From contig DPAC01000106.1 in NCBI GenBank assembly GCA_003517675.1, forward strand, positions 2,293-18,484: a stretch of 16,192 bases of DNA. Direction: 5' to 3'. Below the pieces are notes generated by a model that saw only the letters and a program-made list of their open reading frames with translations, did not search any database and was not told the origin of the DNA. Shown piece by piece: positions 14,463 through 16,192 of this stretch. Both the position numbers and the translations under genes were made by a program. Source of the DNA: Porphyromonadaceae bacterium (GTDB lineage Bacteria > Bacteroidota > Bacteroidia > Bacteroidales > Dysgonomonadaceae). Each line of letters opens with the position of its first letter. Positions within the stretch are counted from its first letter, which is position 1.

Positions 14463-14780
14463 ATGGCAAAGAATACAATGGGAACAAAGCTCCCCCGGAA
14501 ATTAGAGCAACAGATGCAGCTGGTGGGTGAGCAGATCAAGCTGGCCCGTCTCCGCAGGAACCTGAGCGTGGCGCAGGTGGCTGAGCGTGCGACCTGCTCT
14601 CCGCTTACCGTGTCGCGCGTTGAGAAAGGAGCACCCACCGTGGCCATCGGCATCTACCTGCGGGTGCTCTATGCGTTGCAGCTGGATGAAGATATCCTCT
14701 GGCTTGCCAAAGAGGATAAGCTGGGCAAAGCCCTTCAGGATCTGAACCTGAAGAATCGCGAACGTGCATCAAAAAAGTAG
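14463..14780 (+). CDS. hipB: HipB-like XRE antitoxin/repressor
   Basis: This 105-aa DNA-binding protein has a single XRE helix-turn-helix at about residues 23-78 (IKLARLRRNLSVAQVAERATCSPLTVSRVEKG) and a charged lysine/arginine-rich tail. In HipBA modules HipB binds and inactivates the HipA kinase and represses the operon. It precedes hipA by 6 nt, the standard order. The ATG at 14463 is preferred; a GTG two codons upstream (14457) is possible. A palindrome at the promoter fits autoregulation. The frame is intact. Confidence 0.88.
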   Translation: MAKNTMGTKLPRKLEQQMQLVGEQIKLARLRRNLSVAQVAERATCSPLTVSRVEKGAPTVAIGIYLRVLYALQLDEDILWLAKEDKLGKALQDLNLKNRERASKK

Positions 14781-14786
14781 TAGACG

Positions 14787-16052
14787 ATGAAGAATCTGTT
14801 GGTGTATGCCGATTTTGATTGGCTGAAAGAAATTGAATTGGTCGGGGAACTCAGCTATGAATCACTTCGTGGTTCCGACAATTACAGCTTCACGTTCGAT
14901 GATGCCTGGTTAAAGCGATATGGCGACCTGATTCTGAGTGCCGATCTGAATAATTATCCGGGGCGACAATACACCCAACCGGGGAGCGATCTCTTCGGAT
15001 GTTTCTCAGATACCCTGCCTGACCGTTGGGGCCGCGTGTTGGTCAACCGCAGGGAGCAAATTATGGCTAAGGAAGAGAAACGACCCATCCGCCGGCTTAC
15101 TTCTTTTGATTACCTTACAGAGATTGATGATTTCTCCCGCATGGGCGGTTTTCGGTTCAAAGAATCACCTGATGGCGATTTTATCAATAGCAACAAAATG
15201 CTTCGGATTCCCCCCTTGACCGATGTACACGATTTGATCCGTGCCATCCGTGAGATCGAGAAGAGTGAGGAGGCAAACCAGCTGCCGGACATGAAGTGGA
15301 TTGCACAACTGGTACATCCCGGATCATCGCTTGGCGGTGCAAGGCCCAAAGCCAGCGTAATCAACAAAGACAACCGTTTGTCTATTGCCAAATTTCCGTC
15401 GCTCAACGATGATCATGATGTCGGGCTGTGGGAGCATTTCTGTCACCTGCTCGCAAAGAAAGCCGGTATCCATGCTGCATCCACACAGGTTATCCATACC
15501 GGGGACAAATATCATACCCTGTTGTCACGCCGGTTCGACAGAACCGATGCCGGGAGACGCATCCACTTCGCCTCTGCCATGACATTGTTAGGTCTGTCTG
15601 ATGGCGATGATGCCGGCACCGGCCATGGTTATCTCGATATCGTGGATTTCATTCTGCAAGGATGCACGAATGTAGATGCCAACCTCAAAGAACTTTACCG
15701 TCGTGTGGCGTTCAATATCTCGGTCGGCAACAGTGACGACCATTTCCGCAATCACGGTTTCCTGCTAACCGCCAGAGGGTGGACACTATCCCCTGCTTAC
15801 GATATGAATCCGACCGTGCATGCATATCAAAGTCTGCTAATTGACAGGCATTCCAACAAGGCTGACCTGCAACTGCTCCTGGATGCCTGTGAGGATTACA
15901 TACTGGATAAAACCACTGCGACACAAATCATTGCAGAAGTAGTGGCAGCTGTGAAAGGATGGCAACCCCTGGCAACCCGGCTGGGCATAACCAGGCGTGA
16001 GATGGATCTGTTTGCTGAGGTGTTTGAAAGAACCGTACGCGATAAGTGGTGA
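14787..16052 (+). CDS. hipA: HipA-family serine/threonine kinase toxin
   Basis: This 421-aa protein is a full-length HipA, a PI3K-like-fold protein kinase. Characterised HipA phosphorylates glutamyl-tRNA synthetase, halting translation and causing dormancy; other HipA homologues use other aminoacyl-tRNA synthetases or unknown targets. The N-terminal subdomain (about 1-120) includes FGCFSDTLPDRWGR, typical of the HipA_N/couple_hipA region. The ATP-binding loop SSLGGARPK is at 180-188 and the ATP-anchoring Lys202 is in AKFPS. The catalytic loop GNSDDHFRNHGF spans 314-325 with Asp317 and Asn322. The metal-binding Asp339 is in LSPAYDM. All key residues are present, so the kinase should be active and depend on HipB for control. 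It is co-transcribed with hipB (6-nt gap). Codon use resembles the more GC-rich genes in the window rather than hamAB. Confidence 0.92.
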   Translation: MKNLLVYADFDWLKEIELVGELSYESLRGSDNYSFTFDDAWLKRYGDLILSADLNNYPGRQYTQPGSDLFGCFSDTLPDRWGRVLVNRREQIMAKEEKRPIRRLTSFDYLTEIDDFSRMGGFRFKESPDGDFINSNKMLRIPPLTDVHDLIRAIREIEKSEEANQLPDMKWIAQLVHPGSSLGGARPKASVINKDNRLSIAKFPSLNDDHDVGLWEHFCHLLAKKAGIHAASTQVIHTGDKYHTLLSRRFDRTDAGRRIHFASAMTLLGLSDGDDAGTGHGYLDIVDFILQGCTNVDANLKELYRRVAFNISVGNSDDHFRNHGFLLTARGWTLSPAYDMNPTVHAYQSLLIDRHSNKADLQLLLDACEDYILDKTTATQIIAEVVAAVKGWQPLATRLGITRREMDLFAEVFERTVRDKW

Positions 16053-16126
16053 TGGACACCTATGGCAATTTGTACATCTGCTGCAAGCGAAATAGTGAGT
16101 TTACTTCATTTTGTCCGAAAAAAGTG

Positions 16127-16157
16127 TTCGAATAGATTTCATTGTGATATAATTTTG
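16127..16157 (+). promoter_or_regulatory. Possible promoter for a gene beyond the right edge
   Basis: TTCG (16127-16130), 19 nt, then TAATTTTG (16150-16157) resembles the Bacteroidetes consensus and points out of the window. The stretch 16053-16192 after hipA holds no other recognisable feature. Confidence 0.35.
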
Positions 16158-16192
16158 CAAATTTATTTTTTAATCGTAAATCTGCAAGAAAA

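Overview
The window looks like a chromosomal accessory region of a Bacteroidota (Bacteroidales-type) bacterium. The basis is sequence-internal. Several genes are preceded by the Bacteroidetes sigma-factor promoter pattern (TTTG-like -33 box, about 20 nt, TAnnTTTG -7 box), most clearly at 1387-1417 and 5661-5692. Classical Shine-Dalgarno sites are scarce. The gene families are also typical of the group: UpxY-type NusG paralog, DUF4143 ATPases, HigBA in toxin-antitoxin order, and HipBA. A genus cannot be fixed from the sequence; a Dysgonomonadaceae-like organism is only a guess.

Layout, left half (1-7.8 kb): a DUF4143-family ATPase (minus strand) has a perfect 22-bp tandem repeat just upstream of its start. 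An orphan UpxY/NusG-like antiterminator (plus) follows and faces a large SWIM-SNF2 helicase (minus) with a textbook promoter. Next comes a two-gene minus-strand operon (a small two-TM protein, then a repeat-motif protein) whose promoter sits inside a nested dyad. An aldo/keto reductase (plus) then has its catalytic core deleted in frame but keeps its intrinsic terminator. Last is a 61-aa HTH-like small protein.

Right half (7.8-16.2 kb) is a defence/toxin-antitoxin island with heavy gene decay. A two-gene operon, hamA-like PD-(D/E)xK nuclease plus hamB-like DEAH helicase (4-bp ATGA overlap), is best read as a Hachiman-type anti-phage system. It is flanked on both sides, in the same orientation, by related remnants of one gene family with a pRiA4b-ORF3-like YDFGDDWE motif. 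Beyond it lie an intact HigA antitoxin preceded by a 35-codon internally deleted HigB toxin, a chimeric truncated AAA/DUF4143 remnant, and an apparently intact hipB-hipA module with a palindrome at its promoter.

The hamAB segment and the 12.3-14.4 kb decay zone look visibly more AT-rich than the SNF2, UpxY and hipA genes, consistent with acquisition by transfer (judged by eye, not computed). I saw no tRNA, rRNA, CRISPR array or intact insertion sequence. The candidate for something undescribed is not a new large system. It is a set of smaller things: the remnant-flanked hamAB cassette, the HigB minigene kept beside an intact HigA, the UpxY factor with no target operon, and the concentric-dyad operon encoding the PDAI-repeat protein.
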